This document shows positions 45,736-54,327 of a stretch of DNA of 64,000 bases, one piece after another. Below the pieces are notes generated by a model. That model saw nothing but the letters and a program-made list of their open reading frames with translations, made no database searches and was not told where the DNA came from. The stretch is taken from positions 1,922,001 to 1,986,000 of the forward strand of contig NZ_CP014137.1 of assembly GCF_002291445.1 (NCBI RefSeq), given 5' to 3'. The DNA comes from Brenneria goodwinii. Its GTDB lineage: Bacteria; Pseudomonadota; Gammaproteobacteria; Enterobacterales; Enterobacteriaceae. The position numbers and the translations under genes are program-made. Every line of letters begins with the position of its first letter. Position 1 is the stretch's first letter.

Positions 45736-46689
45736 TCAGCGTGCGGAAACGTTAAGCACTTTTAACCGGTGATAGAGCGTGCGTTTGGGGATACCCAACT
45801 CCCTCACCACGCGATCGATGCAGTGGCCGTGCCGCCGTAGCGCGTCCTGAATCAAAAATTTCTCAATTCGTTTTAGGCGATCTCTTAATTGCAACGGCTC
45901 ATGACCGGGTTCCGATACCGATGCCACCGGCGATAATCCCAACGTCCAGCGCTCGGCCGCGGCCTTTAATTCACGAAGATTGCCCGGCCATGAGTGAGCC
46001 AGCAGGCACTCATGCAAATGGCTCGTCATCGCGGGGGGCGCGATTTTCAGACGCTGCGCCGCTTCATGACAGAAGCGCTGAAAAAGCGGGATGATGAGAT
46101 CGGTGCGGGAACGCAACGTGGGCAACAGTATTTTCACCGTATCCAGACGAAAGTACAGATCGCGTCTGAACAGTCCTTTCTCCACTAGCTGATGCAGCGG
46201 CGTTTGCGTTGCGACAATCACCCGCATATCCAGCTGCTTGAACTGCGTGCTGCCCAGCCGCTCTACGCCCCGGCTCTCCAGTACGCGCAGCATTTTCGCT
46301 TGCAACGTCAAGGGCATACTGTCGATCTCATCCAGGAAAAGAATGCCTTTATCCGCCGTTTCCAGATACCCCGCCCGCGATCGGCTGGCCCCCGTATAGG
46401 CGCCGGAAACCACGCCAAAGAGTTCGCTTTCGGCCAGACTTTCAGGAATGGCGGCGCAGTTAACCGCCACCAGCGGTCCGCTGCATCCCGACTGCTGGTG
46501 AATACGGCGGGCCAGCGTGTCTTTACCGGTTCCGGTTTCCCCCTCAAGGACGATATCCACGCTCAGCGGCGCAATAACGTCAACAAACGGGGACAATGTT
46601 GCATGAATGTCATCTGATGAATAAGCCGTTGAGGCCATTTCCGAACATGAACCTACCCAGCGGTAGGCATCATCGTTTTTCCTAAACAT
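45736..46689 (-). CDS. hrpS: HrpS, sigma-54 enhancer-binding protein
   Basis: A 317-residue AAA+ activator of hrpL. Walker A GETGTGKD at residues 50-57, the sigma-54 contact loop as GAYTGA at 96-101 (GAFTGA in most family members), Walker B GILFLDEID at 115-123 and a C-terminal Fis-type helix-turn-helix (VVRELGIPKRTLYHRL). No receiver domain, so control is expected from HrpV binding and from expression, as in related bacteria. A 245-base gap separates it from hrpY, with an inverted repeat. Confidence 0.96.
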   Translation of the reverse strand: MFRKNDDAYRWVGSCSEMASTAYSSDDIHATLSPFVDVIAPLSVDIVLEGETGTGKDTLARRIHQQSGCSGPLVAVNCAAIPESLAESELFGVVSGAYTGASRSRAGYLETADKGILFLDEIDSMPLTLQAKMLRVLESRGVERLGSTQFKQLDMRVIVATQTPLHQLVEKGLFRRDLYFRLDTVKILLPTLRSRTDLIIPLFQRFCHEAAQRLKIAPPAMTSHLHECLLAHSWPGNLRELKAAAERWTLGLSPVASVSEPGHEPLQLRDRLKRIEKFLIQDALRRHGHCIDRVVRELGIPKRTLYHRLKVLNVSAR

Positions 46690-46863
46690 TTGCCTGCTCC
46701 TGTGCCCATCCGGGCTGACTTATACCTTCCAAACGTTCCTGTTTATACTCTATAATTACGACAATATGACCGGCGCGCATTAGCGGCTCCGGTTAGCCGT
46801 TAAAAGAGTGGGGCTAAGCATTAACCATCAACGAAAAGCGAAACCATCAGTTATCGCTGAACG

Positions 46864-46908
46864 TGAGGTAGGAATTACGGAAAGCCGTGTCAGGAAATTC
46901 CTACCTCA
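46864..46908. promoter_or_regulatory. 13-base inverted repeat between hrpY and hrpS
   Basis: TGAGGTAGGAATT (46864) and AATTCCTACCTCA (46896) are perfect inverted copies with a 19-base spacer, in which ACGG/CCGT can form an inner hairpin. No T tract follows on either strand. It is 26 bases past hrpY and about 175 bases upstream of the hrpS start, so it may be a terminator of hrpXY or a regulator site for hrpS. Confidence 0.65.
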
Positions 46909-46934
46909 ACCTACGGATACCGTTACCGTACCCT

Positions 46935-47579
46935 TTATAAAATAAGCCGCTTATTCAGCACATATTTAACAATGTCGGCATTGGTGCTGAACTGCATTTT
47001 CTCCATCAAACGTGATTTATGGGTGCTTACCGTTTTACTGCTGATGGCCAGCGCCTGGGCAATCGCATTAATCCCCATGCCCTGCGCGAACATCACCATG
47101 ACCTGATGCTCCCGCGGCGTCAGCACGTCATGCGGCGCCTTCCCCCTGTCCATACAATCGAAAAAAACCAGTTGTTCGGCAATGGTATGGTCAATATAAC
47201 GCGCCCCCTGCGCAACGCGGCGAATCGCGGAAAGCAGCGTTTCCGGATCCTTATCTTTGGTGATGTATCCCCTGGCGCCGCTTTTTAGCGCGCGTTGCGC
47301 AATCTGTGCTTCGCTGTACATGCTGAGCACCAGGATGGGCAACAGAGGATACTGTGCGACAATCCGTAAAATCAGGTCTTCGCCGCAGATGCCGGGCATA
47401 GACATATCCAGCAATAGCAGGTCGATACTGCTGGTGCGCAGTTTACTTAACACCTGCGCGCCGTTGCCCGCCTCCGCGACCACTCCCAGCGTGTCGTCCA
47501 GCGCAAAAATCTGTTTAAGACCTTCGCGCATAATGACGTGATCGTCCGCAATCATTAAGCGGATCTGCTTATCCATCAC
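46935..47579 (-). CDS. hrpY: HrpY, response regulator
   Basis: A 214-residue NarL/FixJ-type regulator that in Erwinia, Pantoea and Dickeya activates hrpS. The receiver has the acidic pair in MIADDHV, phosphoacceptor Asp58 in LLLLDMSMPG and Lys in YITKDKDP. A LuxR-type helix-turn-helix (LTPREHQVMVMFAQG...ISSKTVSTHKSRLMEKM) spans about 148-205. It lies 17 bases behind hrpX. Confidence 0.96.
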   Translation of the reverse strand: MMDKQIRLMIADDHVIMREGLKQIFALDDTLGVVAEAGNGAQVLSKLRTSSIDLLLLDMSMPGICGEDLILRIVAQYPLLPILVLSMYSEAQIAQRALKSGARGYITKDKDPETLLSAIRRVAQGARYIDHTIAEQLVFFDCMDRGKAPHDVLTPREHQVMVMFAQGMGINAIAQALAISSKTVSTHKSRLMEKMQFSTNADIVKYVLNKRLIL

Positions 47580-47596
47580 ATTCTCCTTTTTGCTGG

Positions 47597-49063
47597 CTAA
47601 GCATCCGCTTCCATTGGAAAGGTAAGTTGCACCAGGGTGCCGCTTCCCGGCGCACTTTCGATAACCACCTCTCCTCCCAGCATTCTTCCTCGCTCTTTCA
47701 TGCTAATCAGGCCGAAGGCATCGGCTTTGTTTATCTGGTCGTCAAATCCCTTGCCGTTATCCTGGATACGCAGCACCACATCGCCGGCGTGGTTTTCAAG
47801 CGAGATCTCCACCTTTGTCGCCTGCGCATGACGCGCCACGTTGGTCAACGACTCCTGCGCGACGCGAAATGCGGCCGTCACGCATTCGTCTTTGAGTGTC
47901 AGTTCCGGTTCCGCCGTTTTTAACAGACATTCGCCACGGTAATTACGGTTGAATTCGTCACACAGCCATTCCAACGCGGGCGTCAGCCCCATATTGAGCA
48001 CATTGGGCCTCAACCGCGTGGATACGTTGCGCACCACCTGGATGGTCTGGTCCGACAACAGCATCAACCTCTTCAGCTGCTCCTGCATGTCCGGATTGTC
48101 CTTGGCAAAGCACATGCGCATCAGCGACAAACTCATGCGGATGGTGGTCAGATGTTGCCCTAGTTCATCATGAATTTCCCTGGCGATATGCTTGCGCTCC
48201 GCCTCACGGGAAATCTCGCGCTGACGCGCCAGCAGGCTCAGTTGCATATGCGAGTCCTCCAGTTTTCTTTCCGCATAGCGAATAGCCGTAATATCGCGGC
48301 CTACCGCGAGAATGGACACCAGCGCGCCTTGCTGATCGAACTCGGGAACACAGCGAATATGGTGAATAACCACATGGCGCTGATCGCCTCTGCCATTTTC
48401 ATCCGATAACTCCCCCTCCACGCTATGGCGGCTATCAACCACCTGTTGCACTAGCTGCTGGATACGCATGGCGCACTTGGCGCCCGGCATTAAATCCGTC
48501 AGCTTGCGGCCACACAGTTGCTCAATGGTAAAATCCAGATGTCTTAGCGTTGCCGGGTTGGCATACAGACAGTTCAACTGGGGATCAAAACGGGTTATTA
48601 GGTCAGGCGTATTTTCCACCAGCGCGCGAAACTCTTGTTCCCGCGCGTATGACAACTGTTCGATATGCTTGCGTTCCCTGATGTCTCTTACCACACACAT
48701 GCTGTAACTGCGTCCTTTATGTTTGAAGTGAGTCAAATTGACTTCGACAGGAATAACCATACCGAAATGGGTTATGTGGCATGTTTCAAACGTAATACCC
48801 CTATCGGTATCATATTCCTTCCACCAACCTGCCGGTCTGCTCCTGGCCGGCCAATTGGGGTCGATATCTGCAACCCGTAATTGAAGAAACTCATCGCTGC
48901 TGTAGTGCAGCGTTTGGCATGCCGCCTCATTGGCATAGCAGAAACGCCCTTCTTCGTTCACGATGTAAATCGCGTCTTTTATACGGCTAAACGCGAAATC
49001 CACCAACTCCAGCTGTGGCACATCGGTATCAGACGCGGTCTGAAAAGGTTGCGTGAACATCAT
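47597..49063 (-). CDS. hrpX: HrpX, PAS-domain sensor kinase
   Basis: A 488-residue cytoplasmic histidine kinase; no membrane segment is seen, so it senses an internal cue. Two PAS domains (about 20-140 and 145-265) precede a HisKA_3 domain with phosphoacceptor His in AREIHDELGQHLTTIRM and a HATPase domain (DNGKGFDD, GLISMKERGRMLGG). The start MMFTQPF at 49063 follows AAGGGGAAG; a longer frame has no site. The gene leads the hrpXY operon, divergent from nothing but downstream of hrpL on the same strand. Confidence 0.95.
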   Translation of the reverse strand: MMFTQPFQTASDTDVPQLELVDFAFSRIKDAIYIVNEEGRFCYANEAACQTLHYSSDEFLQLRVADIDPNWPARSRPAGWWKEYDTDRGITFETCHITHFGMVIPVEVNLTHFKHKGRSYSMCVVRDIRERKHIEQLSYAREQEFRALVENTPDLITRFDPQLNCLYANPATLRHLDFTIEQLCGRKLTDLMPGAKCAMRIQQLVQQVVDSRHSVEGELSDENGRGDQRHVVIHHIRCVPEFDQQGALVSILAVGRDITAIRYAERKLEDSHMQLSLLARQREISREAERKHIAREIHDELGQHLTTIRMSLSLMRMCFAKDNPDMQEQLKRLMLLSDQTIQVVRNVSTRLRPNVLNMGLTPALEWLCDEFNRNYRGECLLKTAEPELTLKDECVTAAFRVAQESLTNVARHAQATKVEISLENHAGDVVLRIQDNGKGFDDQINKADAFGLISMKERGRMLGGEVVIESAPGSGTLVQLTFPMEADA

Positions 49064-49209
49064 TAGACTTCCCCTTGTTAAGTGAATAGCGCGCATGGCC
49101 GAAACCATGCCGCGTTTCAGATACATCACAGGAGCCGAGCTCAGAACCTACCTGCTACAACACCGGCGTACTGGCTGACAGAAGGCTTTACTTCTATGAA
49201 CCGCGCGGG

Positions 49210-49755
49210 TCAGGCATCCACTGCTTGACGAATAACCCCGCGCGCACGGGACAAACGTGAACGGACCGTCCCGATAGGAATATCCAACCGCAGTGCAATG
49301 TCCTGATAACTGACGTCGGAATCGAGCAACATCAGCAACATATTGCGCGTCTCATCAGGCAGGCTGGACATCGCTTCAGATGCCTTGTGCAACGCTCTCT
49401 GGCTCTCTGTGATCATTCCCGGATCTGTATCAACTGTTACGTTTTCCAGTGCCTCATCACCGATTTCATACGATCGCTGACGCGCCTGTTTGAAATGATT
49501 GCGCACCAGGTTAAGGGCTATGCCGAACACCCAGGTTTCCGGACGCGACGCGCCGAGAAACTTATCCTGATGCTTTAGTACCTCCAGGTATGTCATTTGC
49601 TGTAAATCCTCAACATCGTCATGGTTGCTGACACGTTTACGGATAAAGTTATGTAACCTCTTTCCATGTTGCCGAAACACCTGTTCCCAATCGACGGATG
49701 GCACGTTATACGAGATGTCTTTCTGGTCGGAATAGACCGGGGTAGAGGTTTCCAT
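49210..49755 (-). CDS. hrpL: HrpL, ECF sigma factor of the Hrp regulon
   Basis: A 181-residue extracytoplasmic-function sigma factor that directs RNA polymerase to Hrp boxes. Sigma-2 region (about 20-95; LHNFIRKRVSNHDDVEDLQQ, WVFGIALNLVRNHF) and sigma-4 region (about 120-178; DVSYQDIALRLDIPIGTVRSRLSRARG). No anti-sigma gene is adjacent. The start follows GGAGAG. A -24/-12 promoter, IHF site and HrpS dyad lie upstream. Confidence 0.97.
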   Translation of the reverse strand: METSTPVYSDQKDISYNVPSVDWEQVFRQHGKRLHNFIRKRVSNHDDVEDLQQMTYLEVLKHQDKFLGASRPETWVFGIALNLVRNHFKQARQRSYEIGDEALENVTVDTDPGMITESQRALHKASEAMSSLPDETRNMLLMLLDSDVSYQDIALRLDIPIGTVRSRLSRARGVIRQAVDA

Positions 49756-49800
49756 TTCACTTACTCTCCGCTGTTAGCCCACATTGGCGCCAACGGGATA

Positions 49801-49815
49801 GCAAGACCTGTACCA
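49801..49815 (-). promoter_or_regulatory. Sigma-54 promoter of hrpL
   Basis: TGGTACAGGTCTTGC on the hrpL strand: GG and GC separated by the required ten bases and close to TGGCAC-N5-TTGC. The start site should lie near 49789, giving a leader of about 34 bases. Confidence 0.9.
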
Positions 49816-49830
49816 CTCTTGGTTTTTATT

Positions 49831-49843
49831 TAATGCATTGATT
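49831..49843 (-). promoter_or_regulatory. IHF site in the hrpL promoter
   Basis: AATCAATGCATTA on the hrpL strand fits WATCAANNNNTTR at every specified base. It lies in an A/T-rich tract between the -24 element and the HrpS dyad, where IHF would bend the DNA. Confidence 0.78.
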
Positions 49844-49910
49844 TAAAGTCATTTATTTTATTATTGCTGAAATTTTACGCAACTTTTTGCCGACCGTTCC
49901 TAAAAGCGGA

Positions 49911-49924
49911 TGCAAGTTTTTGCA
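49911..49924. promoter_or_regulatory. HrpS-binding dyad upstream of hrpL
   Basis: TGCAA-GTTT-TTGCA is the dyad form I recall for HrpS binding at hrpL of Erwinia amylovora. It lies about 122-135 bases upstream of the expected start site, a normal enhancer position. Confidence 0.78.
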
Positions 49925-50051
49925 ATGCCCAAAAGTATATGATTCCCCTCGGCAAGAAATACCTATTGCTCTGATTTTTGGTTTCTATACCGAGAGTTTT
50001 CGCTACGCGGGAAGGCGGCGCGTTTTCGACTGGAAAGATGAATCGCATCCA

Positions 50052-50079
50052 GGAACTGTCCGCGCTTTCGAACCACACA
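50052..50079 (+). promoter_or_regulatory. Hrp box for the hrpJ-hrcU operon
   Basis: GGAACT-N15-CCACACA, a full consensus match, 33 bases upstream of the hrpJ ATG. It is in the gap shared with the divergent hrpL promoter. Confidence 0.93.
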
Positions 50080-50112
50080 ACAACACCTTGTTGATTCACG
50101 CCGGACAGGATA

Positions 50113-51270
50113 ATGACAAAAATTCAGAATGTTACGCCCGTTACGACGCCCATATCCCGACCACTAGATACCGATAACGATCCGGCGACATCGCCGGCGG
50201 CGGTAAAGGCGCCGGCTCATCATGAACCGCTGCGCTCGCCGCTCGCCACATCAATGGAAGAAGTCGCCATGGCGTTTGGCGAACAGGCGGAGCGCAGAAG
50301 TAAATCGCTGAATCGCCGCAATATCACCCAAACCGATGGGCGGACGCTGACCAACGTCGAACGGATTGAGAAACTCACCGAGTTGTTCAAGCTGTTGGAA
50401 AACCCGGCCGAAGGATCACCCGATCGGCAAATGGATCGCATGCGCGGCCTGCTGACCAACGCTGAGACGCCGACGGTAGAAGCGATGCTTCAGGCCGCGG
50501 GCAACGATCCGGCGCGGGGCGACGTGCTGCTCAAACAGATCCTCAGCCAGGCGCAGACCAGCCGGCCCGAGTTGGCCGAAGCGGCGGAACGGGCGCTGCA
50601 GCATCTGCATCAGGAGAAAGGGCCGGAAATCAGGGCGGGATTAAACACCGCCGGCGCCATTTCGCTGTTCAGCGCCCACCCCGAACACCGGCAGGCGATA
50701 CGCGATCTCTACTATCGGAAAGTGGTCCACCAACAGTCGGTCAGCGCCCTGCTGGACGCGCTGCTGGAGCACGTGGGCGCCAACCGTTTCGCGGACGGTC
50801 TGCGTACCATGCAGCGCGCGCTGTCGGCGGACATCGCCTGTCAGGCGTCGTCTATCCCTAAAGCGGCGTTGAAAAAAATGCTTAACGGCCTCAACGACGC
50901 CAGCCACTTGAGCCACACGCTATCGGCCAGCAGAGAGATGCTTGAGCGCCTGTCGTTAAAACTGCCGTCGTTTACCTTAGGCGCGATTGATCTCACCCGC
51001 CGCTTGATCGGTCTGAGCGCTAATGGCGCCTACGCGCGCGATCTGCACAACCTGGGACGCGAGGTGGCCGGTACCGAACCCCGCCATCAGATCATGTTTT
51101 TCAACGCGTTGCTGCCATTGGTCCGTGAATTGCCGCAGCCGCTGTGGCGCGATCTGAAAAACCGCCAGACCGCTCTACATCTTATTCGCGGCATGATCGG
51201 CGATGCCGCGCAGTACGAGAATAAGAGAGCCTCGCTGTCGCCGTCGCCAGGCGGGGATTTATTACTATGA
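50113..51270 (+). CDS. hrpJ: HrpJ, gatekeeper protein (YopN/SepL-like)
   Basis: A 385-residue secreted regulator that orders export of harpins and effectors. A disordered N-terminus (about 1-50) is followed by a helical HrpJ-like domain (about 55-190) and a second helical domain. Its first position in the large operon and the overlap of four bases with hrcV are standard for the group. Site CAGGAT lies close to the ATG. Confidence 0.95.
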   Translation: MTKIQNVTPVTTPISRPLDTDNDPATSPAAVKAPAHHEPLRSPLATSMEEVAMAFGEQAERRSKSLNRRNITQTDGRTLTNVERIEKLTELFKLLENPAEGSPDRQMDRMRGLLTNAETPTVEAMLQAAGNDPARGDVLLKQILSQAQTSRPELAEAAERALQHLHQEKGPEIRAGLNTAGAISLFSAHPEHRQAIRDLYYRKVVHQQSVSALLDALLEHVGANRFADGLRTMQRALSADIACQASSIPKAALKKMLNGLNDASHLSHTLSASREMLERLSLKLPSFTLGAIDLTRRLIGLSANGAYARDLHNLGREVAGTEPRHQIMFFNALLPLVRELPQPLWRDLKNRQTALHLIRGMIGDAAQYENKRASLSPSPGGDLLL

Positions 51271-53369
51271 ATCTGGTGATTATCTGGCTCAACCGCATCG
51301 CCCTCAGCGCCATGCAGCGCTCTGAAGTGGTGGGCGCGGTCATCGTCATGTCTATCGTGTTTATGATGATCATCCCGCTGCCGACGAGCCTGATTGACGT
51401 ACTGATCGCATTCAATATATGCGTCTCTTCGCTGCTGATTGTACTGGCGATGTATCTGCCCAAGCCGTTGGCGTTCTCCACGTTTCCGGCGGTGCTGCTG
51501 TTGACCACCATGTTCCGGCTGGCGCTGTCGATTTCCACCACCCGCCAGATCCTGCTGCAACAGGACGGCGGCCATATCGTCGAAGCGTTCGGCAACTATG
51601 TGGTGGGCGGCAATCTGGCGGTCGGGCTGGTGATCTTTTTGATTCTTACCGTCGTCAATTTTTTGGTGATCACCAAAGGTTCCGAGCGGGTGGCAGAAGT
51701 CGCCGCGCGCTTTACGCTGGATGCCATGCCCGGCAAACAGATGTCGATCGACAGCGATCTGCGCGCCGGGTTGATTGAAGCGCATCAGGCGCGGCAACGG
51801 CGTGACAATCTGGCGAAAGAGAGCCAGCTGTTCGGGGCGATGGACGGCGCGATGAAATTCGTCAAAGGCGACGCCATCGCCGGTCTGGTGATCGTGTTCA
51901 TCAACATGATCGGCGGGTTCGCCATCGGCGTATTGCAGCACGGCATGTCGGCCGCCGACGCCATGCACGTTTACTCCGTCCTGACGATTGGCGATGGGCT
52001 GATCGCGCAGATCCCCGCGCTGCTGATTTCACTGACCGCCGGGATGATCATTACCCGCGTTTCCGCCGAAGGACAGCCGCTAGACGCCAACATCGGCCGC
52101 GAAATCGCCGAGCAGCTCACCAGCCAGCCCAAAGCCTGGATCATCTCCGCCCTAGGCATGTTTGGCTTTGCCTTACTGCCCGGCATGCCCTCAATGGTAT
52201 TCATGGTGATCAGCCTCGCCTCGTTCAGCAGCGGGGTATTCCAGCTATGGCGGATTAAGCAGCAAGGGATCCTGACCCATTCGCAGGCCGAGGCGGACAA
52301 CCAGCCCGCCGAGCAAAACGGCCATCAGGATTTGCGGCGTTTCAATCCGACGCGCGCCTATTTGCTGCAGTTTCATCCGTCGATGCAGGGAAATCCCGCC
52401 ACGCTTTCACTGGTTCAGCATATCCGCCGTTTACGCAACCGGTTGGTTTATCAATTCGGCATGACGCTGCCGTCGTTCGACATTGAGTTCAGCGATCGGC
52501 TGGACGAGGACGAATTCCAATTCGGCGTGTATGAAATTCCCTACGTCAAAGCCACCTTCGTCACCGAGCGTTTGGCCGTGCACCGCTCGTCGTTCGATCA
52601 GGGCGAACTGGAGGATGCCATCGCCGGTTCAACGCTGCGTGATGAAGCGGACTGGCTGTGGGTTTCTCCCATGCATCCGCTGCTCGAACAGGAAACATGC
52701 CCGCGCTGGGCGGCGGGGGAATTGATCCTCATGCGCATGGAGAACGCCATTCACCGCTCCGGAGCGCAGTTTATCGGCCTACAGGAAACCAAGTCGATCC
52801 TGACCTGGCTGGAGAGCGAACAGCCGGAGCTGGCGCAGGAGCTGCAACGCATCATGCCGCTGTCGCGCTTTGCCGGCGTGCTGCAGCGGCTGGCATCAGA
52901 ACGGATCCCGCTGCGTTCGGTGCGTCCGATTGCCGAAGCGCTGATTGAAATCGGGCAGCACGAACGCGACGTCCACGCATTGACCGACTACGTGCGGCTG
53001 GCGCTGAAAGCGCAAATCTGCCACCAGTACAGTCAACAAAACACCCTGCATGTATGGCTGCTGACGCCGGAAACCGAAGAGCTGCTGCGCGACTCGCTGC
53101 GTCAGACCCAGAATGAAACCTTCTTCGCGCTGACGCAGGATTATGCCGCCACCTTACTCGGTCAACTGAGGCGCGCCTTTCCGCCCTCATTGCCGTCCAC
53201 CGGTCAGATATTGGTTGCGCAGGATTTACGCACGCCTTTACGCGTCCTGCTGCAAGAGGAATTCCATCATGTGCCGGTGCTGTCGTTCTCCGAACTGGAA
53301 TCGCATTTGTCTATCAACGTCCTCGGGCGGTTTGATCTGTATGAAGAAAACACGCCTTTTAGCGCATAG
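51267..53369 (+). CDS. hrcV: HrcV, export-gate protein (FHIPEP family)
   Basis: A 700-residue inner-membrane export gate protein, homologue of FlhA, LcrD and InvA. Eight predicted helices in residues 15-330, with the FHIPEP-type RFTLDAMPGKQMSIDSDLRAG loop, and a large cytoplasmic domain (about 360-700) that forms the nonameric ring receiving substrates. Starts within the last codons of hrpJ. Motifs are intact. Confidence 0.97.
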   Translation: MNLVIIWLNRIALSAMQRSEVVGAVIVMSIVFMMIIPLPTSLIDVLIAFNICVSSLLIVLAMYLPKPLAFSTFPAVLLLTTMFRLALSISTTRQILLQQDGGHIVEAFGNYVVGGNLAVGLVIFLILTVVNFLVITKGSERVAEVAARFTLDAMPGKQMSIDSDLRAGLIEAHQARQRRDNLAKESQLFGAMDGAMKFVKGDAIAGLVIVFINMIGGFAIGVLQHGMSAADAMHVYSVLTIGDGLIAQIPALLISLTAGMIITRVSAEGQPLDANIGREIAEQLTSQPKAWIISALGMFGFALLPGMPSMVFMVISLASFSSGVFQLWRIKQQGILTHSQAEADNQPAEQNGHQDLRRFNPTRAYLLQFHPSMQGNPATLSLVQHIRRLRNRLVYQFGMTLPSFDIEFSDRLDEDEFQFGVYEIPYVKATFVTERLAVHRSSFDQGELEDAIAGSTLRDEADWLWVSPMHPLLEQETCPRWAAGELILMRMENAIHRSGAQFIGLQETKSILTWLESEQPELAQELQRIMPLSRFAGVLQRLASERIPLRSVRPIAEALIEIGQHERDVHALTDYVRLALKAQICHQYSQQNTLHVWLLTPETEELLRDSLRQTQNETFFALTQDYAATLLGQLRRAFPPSLPSTGQILVAQDLRTPLRVLLQEEFHHVPVLSFSELESHLSINVLGRFDLYEENTPFSA

Positions 53370-53378
53370 GAATGAAAT

Positions 53379-54326
53379 ATGTTTGAGCTACGCGTACTAA
53401 CAGGTTTACATCGCGGTGCGGCATTACCGCTGAGCGGAACGTCCTGGCGGATAGGCGCCGATGACGATGCCGATCTCGTCCTCTACGATCCGGGCGTCAG
53501 CGCGCGGCATTGTCTGCTGGAAAAACAGGAAACCGGCTGGCTGCTCAGCGCGCTGGACGGCGCGCTGAGCGACGCGGAAGGCCATACCGTCGGCCAAATC
53601 GCCGATCTGACGCCCGGCACGCCGTTTGCCCTTAATCACATCTGGCTGTGCGTGGTCGCCGCCGAAACGCCCTGGGAAACGGAACCGGAGCCCGCCGCGA
53701 CCGCCGTCAGCGAGGAAAACGCAGCGGAAACATCGCCGGCGGAAACGCCTGACGCGGTACAGCCCGCCCCCGCGCCGCCCCCGTCCGCGACCGTCGTCGC
53801 TCAGCGTCTGCCGTTGTGGGCCAAGAGCTGCTATCTGCTGCTCAGCCTGTTGCTCATGATGATGATCGGCAGTTGGTTGTTGCAAGAGAGCGTGGCGATG
53901 CCCCCCGCGCCGCCGCCGAAAGATACGCGCCGCATGATCAACACCGTGGTGCAGCTGGAACGTACGTTGCACGCCATGTTGCGCGAGCGTGAATTAACCG
54001 ACGCGGTGAAACTGTCTTCCACCCATACGCGCGTGGTACTGACCGGTCAGCTAACCCCGGACGAACAAAAAAAACTGGAACGGATGCTCCTTCAATTCCA
54101 CCAACGTTATAAAACCGCCCTGATGGTTGATAACCGCACGCAGTTGAAGCACGCACAATTGCCGTTTCAGATTGTGCAGGTCACCAGCGGGCCGCGGGCC
54201 AATGTCGTCACCGCCGACGGCAGACGGTTGTTCGTCGGCGATGAGGTGGATCAGCTCCGGCTGGTCAGTATTGACGAGCATCAGATCGTGTTCGCCGGTC
54301 AACAGCAGATTAGGGTGAATTGGTAA
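53379..54326 (+). CDS. hrpQ: HrpQ, inner-membrane ring protein (YscD/PrgH-like)
   Basis: A 315-residue protein with an N-terminal FHA-like domain (about 1-95; WRIGADDDADLVLYDPGVSARHCLL), a Pro/Ala/Glu-rich linker (about 105-145), one membrane helix (about 150-168) and a periplasmic BON-like part. The Pro/Ala tract is a natural hinge. Ten bases behind hrcV. Confidence 0.93.
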   Translation: MFELRVLTGLHRGAALPLSGTSWRIGADDDADLVLYDPGVSARHCLLEKQETGWLLSALDGALSDAEGHTVGQIADLTPGTPFALNHIWLCVVAAETPWETEPEPAATAVSEENAAETSPAETPDAVQPAPAPPPSATVVAQRLPLWAKSCYLLLSLLLMMMIGSWLLQESVAMPPAPPPKDTRRMINTVVQLERTLHAMLRERELTDAVKLSSTHTRVVLTGQLTPDEQKKLERMLLQFHQRYKTALMVDNRTQLKHAQLPFQIVQVTSGPRANVVTADGRRLFVGDEVDQLRLVSIDEHQIVFAGQQQIRVNW

Positions 54327-54327
54327 A

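Noticed and set aside
49883..49897. A second sigma-54-like element upstream of hrpL (GGCAAAAAGTTGC on the minus strand)
   Set aside because: The GG-GC spacing is nine bases instead of ten; the element at 49801-49815 fits exactly.
51087..51968. A 293-residue minus-strand frame opposite hrpJ and hrcV, rich in His, Gln, Asp and Arg
   Set aside because: Composition is typical of the antisense of Leu/Val-rich membrane genes; hrcV is certain on the plus strand.
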